The notes under the pieces are model-generated. The model was not told the DNA's origin, ran no database searches, and saw nothing but the letters and a program-made list of their open reading frames with translations. The position numbers and the translations under genes were made by a program. Source: Paramarasmius palmivorus (lineage: Eukaryota > Basidiomycota > Agaricomycetes > Agaricales > Marasmiaceae). Taken from it: a stretch of 64,000 nucleotides of DNA. Positions 60,715 through 64,000 of this stretch are shown here, piece by piece; within the stretch, counting starts at the first letter, position 1; each line of letters begins with the position of its first letter. The stretch lies in assembly GCA_037176845.1 (NCBI GenBank), contig JAYKXP010000049.1:124001-188000 (forward strand), in the 5' to 3' direction.

Positions 60715-63700
60715 AGTCTTCTGGTTTCCTGGCTGAGAGATATACGCTTATCACGGACACAGTCGTTTCGCTTTCTTGCTTGCTACCATATACCCTGCCT
60801 CGAACCAAACAAATTGCTTCTCAATCTCGTCATCACATTCCACTTCATTGTACATTATATTGTCCCATTCTGCTACTTGGACAAATTTCTCTCGTTTATG
60901 CATACCAGCCCTCCGTCTAGTTATCATGTACACCTTTGTGCAGCACCCGCCAACGAATCAAAAGTACTAGCTGCGAATGTCCGTCATCGGCGGCACACTC
61001 TTTTACCGAATTCTTGTGAGAACTCGTTAGAATATTATGTAGAGGCGACACTAGGATACCATACACACTGCACACATCACGTTTCCAGAACCAACGGCCT
61101 GGAGTTTTAGGCCTCCTTCTACAGCGCCAAGCTCTGACATACATATCGGCCTCTTGAAGATTGTGCAGAGCATACTGATGGTCAAGGGGCACACTTGATT
61201 ACTGAGTTCGCGAAGAGAGGTGATCTAGAGTCGCTAGACGATTCCAAAAACAAGCGCCCGACTCGATGTGTCGACTGCCTGATAAGACGAGCGTTTATCT
61301 AACGAAGGGGTTTATTGAGGCTATTGCAGCCCAGCATGTAAAGTCTTCGTATGTGTCCTGGCTGGTAACTTCCTTTAAAATCTGTAATCACACCCAACCG
61401 CATGCTTCAATGACACTCGAGACAATATTACCACTCAATTATGCGATCCGTCATGTCTGTGCGGCTGCTGTACATCTTTTCGTTCTTCGGCGCTACTTGT
61501 TCAAGATAAGAGGAGGTTGTATAGATTCCGTCTAGGAGTTTACTTCGCGCAACGTACTGATTCTGAATGGCTCAGGCTAACGTGCTTTTCCAGATCTCTG
61601 TGTCCTATCGACCAGCGGTATTGAATCAGCTTTCTTATCGAACGCGAGCTTGGTGGTATGTCCGTTTTCACGAGCTGATATAAAGACTAGCGCCCAGACA
61701 GAGGTTATCATAATGGTGGTCTTGACCGGCCATGGGCAGGCTCGGAAGGTCGTCTATAGACATTTTATCGATTGGTTGGGGAATTCGCATTGAAAGCAAG
61801 AAGGCGATGTTACAGATGAATGGAGAAGGGTGTAATAAATGAATGTTCAGCCAGGACATTTATTGGGAGTTCTGCATTCCGGAAGACAGGTGTTTGGGCA
61901 TAATGATACTCGTTCTGTAAAGCCAGAGTATTAATGCACACCTATCATTGTGTGCAGTCTGTGAGTTAAGAGGACAAAAAAGTGTAGAACTGACCGTGAC
62001 TGTCCCAGTTCAGAGTCCTGACCTCAAGCGAGCCGATGTCTGCCTAAGTAGGGGAGACTTGTCCTGACCCCCATGCACCGTGGACGACATGCCGATACAT
62101 TCCTGCTCTCGAGCTGAGCATTATTATAGGGAATGGTAGTAAGAAATGTTTCGAAAGCCTATGTAGGGTCGTCGGGTATATGAGTAAGACAGAGCCGGAA
62201 TATGTCTCCGCACTCGATAACCGCCTCGAGGTCGCTTCAGGGTCACTTGCTTTCTACTAGCACCACCATCTTGGTCACCATTCGTCTTTCTTCTTGCCAT
62301 TCCTCTCGTTGTAATACCCGTTCTCGACGGCCGGGGTTGTACTCGAAGAACAAGGACCCGACAATGGACCCGCCAGCCTTCAGCCGGCATTCGATTCAGA
62401 AAATTAGCCTGTGGAAGCCCCAAGAAATAAGAACCCAGTAACAATCTGAAGGATGCAGCAAATGACGACGACGACATTCGTGGTCCCAAGAATGCTTAGG
62501 AGCGCATCCTGCTCTCCGGAAAAATTGGCAAGACACCCGGAACACAGCAGCATGTCAACGAGTCGTCTGTTTTATGAGACTTGGAGGATGTAGAGACCTT
62601 TTCAAGGCTTTGGATAGCCAAATGGTGGTTTGGAACAGTTGGATGGGTTCCGGTATGTCGCAATAGTCCACATTTTTTTGGGGCGTGTTTTACTGAAACT
62701 GTACCTCACAGCGAAACGGACATCGGTGCGACACACTGAAGATGCAGGATTGAACACAGTGGTCGATGGTTTTCTTGATGCACTCTGTCGTTCAATGGTC
62801 GTTGGAACCCATCCTACTACCCAATTGCGGATGGTTCTTGACGAGGCCGTCGGTTTCAGTCTTGAAGCTGTTGCTGCTGCTGGACAATTGCACACATATT
62901 TTCTTCATGCACACGTTGGTCTATGGGGCATTGTGGTAGTATCTGTAGGGGTGGCGCTTGGTGAGGGATATTGCGCGACCGTGGCTGTGCACATACTATT
63001 ACTCTGTCTGGCACTCGTACAAACAGGACACCAGCTTCTGGCTAGTTTGGAGGATTCCGGAGAACTATTGGGGCGGAAGGGCGGAAAGATTGAATGAGTG
63101 CTTGAGGGGCCCATGATTAAGGTTTTTGCGCGTTGACGCAGCTGAGAGTATGTCATATAACTGTTGAAAATATCCATAGCCTGATCATACAGCATTTTAG
63201 AGAACCACGTGCCGGTCGCCTCCCCCTCTAGAGAGATGAGCGACTGTACTGATTTCCATTGGGGTGTCCCGTTTTTGCAAGAGGTGGCCGTCAAGCTTGG
63301 CGTTAGTCCAGCGAGTCGACAAGGGCTATCCTTAGACGACATCGAGCTATGATTTGGGTATCCATGGAGAGTGGGGCTACTCGGAGAGCTTTAGGGAGTT
63401 GATGATGTGTCCGGAAAACTTCTGCTTTTGTCCAGGATATTTGCATGGTTTCAGATTTGGCGTTGGGGCTGTAGGGGTGCAGCTGCTTGGCGTTCAGGCC
63501 GCGAGCAGCATTGTCGCGGTATAGTATCGAGCTGTCATGTCTCAATCAGCAAATGACTCCCGTTGATGAAACCGAAGCTGTGACCCCACATACCGCTCGT
63601 GCTCTGCTATTTATTCCACTCCTCCCTTGCGTCGTTGCTGAGGTAGCCTCGTCCCGGTCTCTGTGTTGTGTTATGTGTGCGAATCGTCACAAGATGGACA

Positions 63701-64000
63701 AGGACACTATTCGTTCCCGCGCCGTGGATACACAAATTTGAATCTCAACCTTCCCCTGCGGTCCCAATGGCCTTCAACACCCAAAATCACTGTTCGCCGA
63801 CGTCATCCGTACCGCCGTCCTGTGTATCTTGACGAGGAACGCGCCCCTGTATGCTTTAGCTTCGTCGTTGAATGAGCTGTTCTGATGTGTTTAGTAGCAG
63901 CCTCAAATAGAAGACGACGGTTTGCTCTCCATCACATAGGTAGGACGTTCGGACCTCGCTGCCGTTGCACCTTCCTCACGGTCTGTTAGGTGGTTGAATG
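60715..64000 (+). repeat. Right arm of the large inverted repeat
   Basis: Reverse complement of 975-4,035, and it runs off the window end. Contains 320 bases (60,781-61,100) missing from the left arm, between two blocks that are adjacent on the left. It keeps the conserved 59-base intron at 62,653-62,711 (GTATGT donor, CAG acceptor). The longest frame after the intron (to 63,097) contains DGFLDALCRSMVVGTH, MVLDEAVGFSLEAVAAAG and a hydrophobic run to GHQLLASL. Upstream frames are broken. Confidence 0.8.
61290..61793 (+). pseudogene. Broken copy of the repeat-borne secreted-protein gene (right)
   Basis: Parallels the intact gene at 8,720-9,521. RLSNEGVY matches exon 1 but is followed by TGA where the intact gene has Gln, then GYCSPACKVF and a GTATGT donor. 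The last exon is still readable (TEVIIMVVLTGHGQ, then HFIDWLGNSH and a stop at 61,791-61,793). No signal-peptide exon is visible. The shared TGA links it to the left-arm relic. Confidence 0.65.

Noticed and set aside
60192..64000. Several 80-155 codon frames in the repeat arms read as separate genes
   Set aside because: Frames cross a conserved intron, are broken in other copies and lack conserved starts. They are relics of one or two genes, so I list the arms as repeats and pseudogenes.

Overview
The window reads as nuclear DNA of a mushroom-forming basidiomycete (Agaricomycetes). Genes are split by many 47-65 base GT-AG introns. Two class I hydrophobins, a CBM1-tailed pectate lyase, a basidiomycete-type beta-tubulin, paired F-box proteins and a fungal SLATT protein all fit that. 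I saw no tRNA, rRNA, CRISPR array or intact transposase.

Layout. Both ends are made of one degenerate repeat family in inverted orientation: about 975-4,035 on the left matches 60,715-64,000 on the right, and two further copies lie just inside (6,028-9,420 and 58,740-60,240). Every copy keeps the same 58-59 base intron, so the family derives from a spliced gene. The repeat also carries a small secreted-protein gene, intact only at 8,720-9,521 and broken by the same in-frame stop in the two outer copies. An F-box gene lies beside the repeats at each end (4,161-5,556 and 56,329-57,871).

The first half of the core (10.2-22.6 kb) looks like a catabolic gene cluster: a dihydroxyacetone-kinase-type kinase, a Zn2Cys6 regulator, a D-erythronate-dehydrogenase-like NAD enzyme, an RpiB-type sugar-phosphate isomerase, an ACS-family MFS transporter and a class II ketose-bisphosphate aldolase. 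Two divergent gene pairs share promoters, and a GGTCCG/CGGACC motif recurs in the cluster's intergenic DNA, once as a perfect inverted repeat. The set fits uptake, oxidation, phosphorylation, isomerisation and cleavage of a short-chain (C4 or related) sugar, sugar alcohol or sugar acid. I infer this from gene families; the substrate is unknown.

The second half (22.8-55.6 kb) mixes housekeeping and accessory genes: a DUF3433 membrane protein, an unrecognised four-repeat protein, two hydrophobins around beta-tubulin, a 2-oxoglutarate oxygenase with an acidic tract, a SLATT-domain protein, an aldo/keto reductase, GINS subunit SLD5, NC2-alpha, a modular pectate lyase, an intronless hypothetical, PCNA and mitochondrial processing peptidase beta. 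The oddest is PCNA: its conserved body is interrupted by about 135 highly charged residues in one loop. Two introns appear to use GC-AG splice sites.
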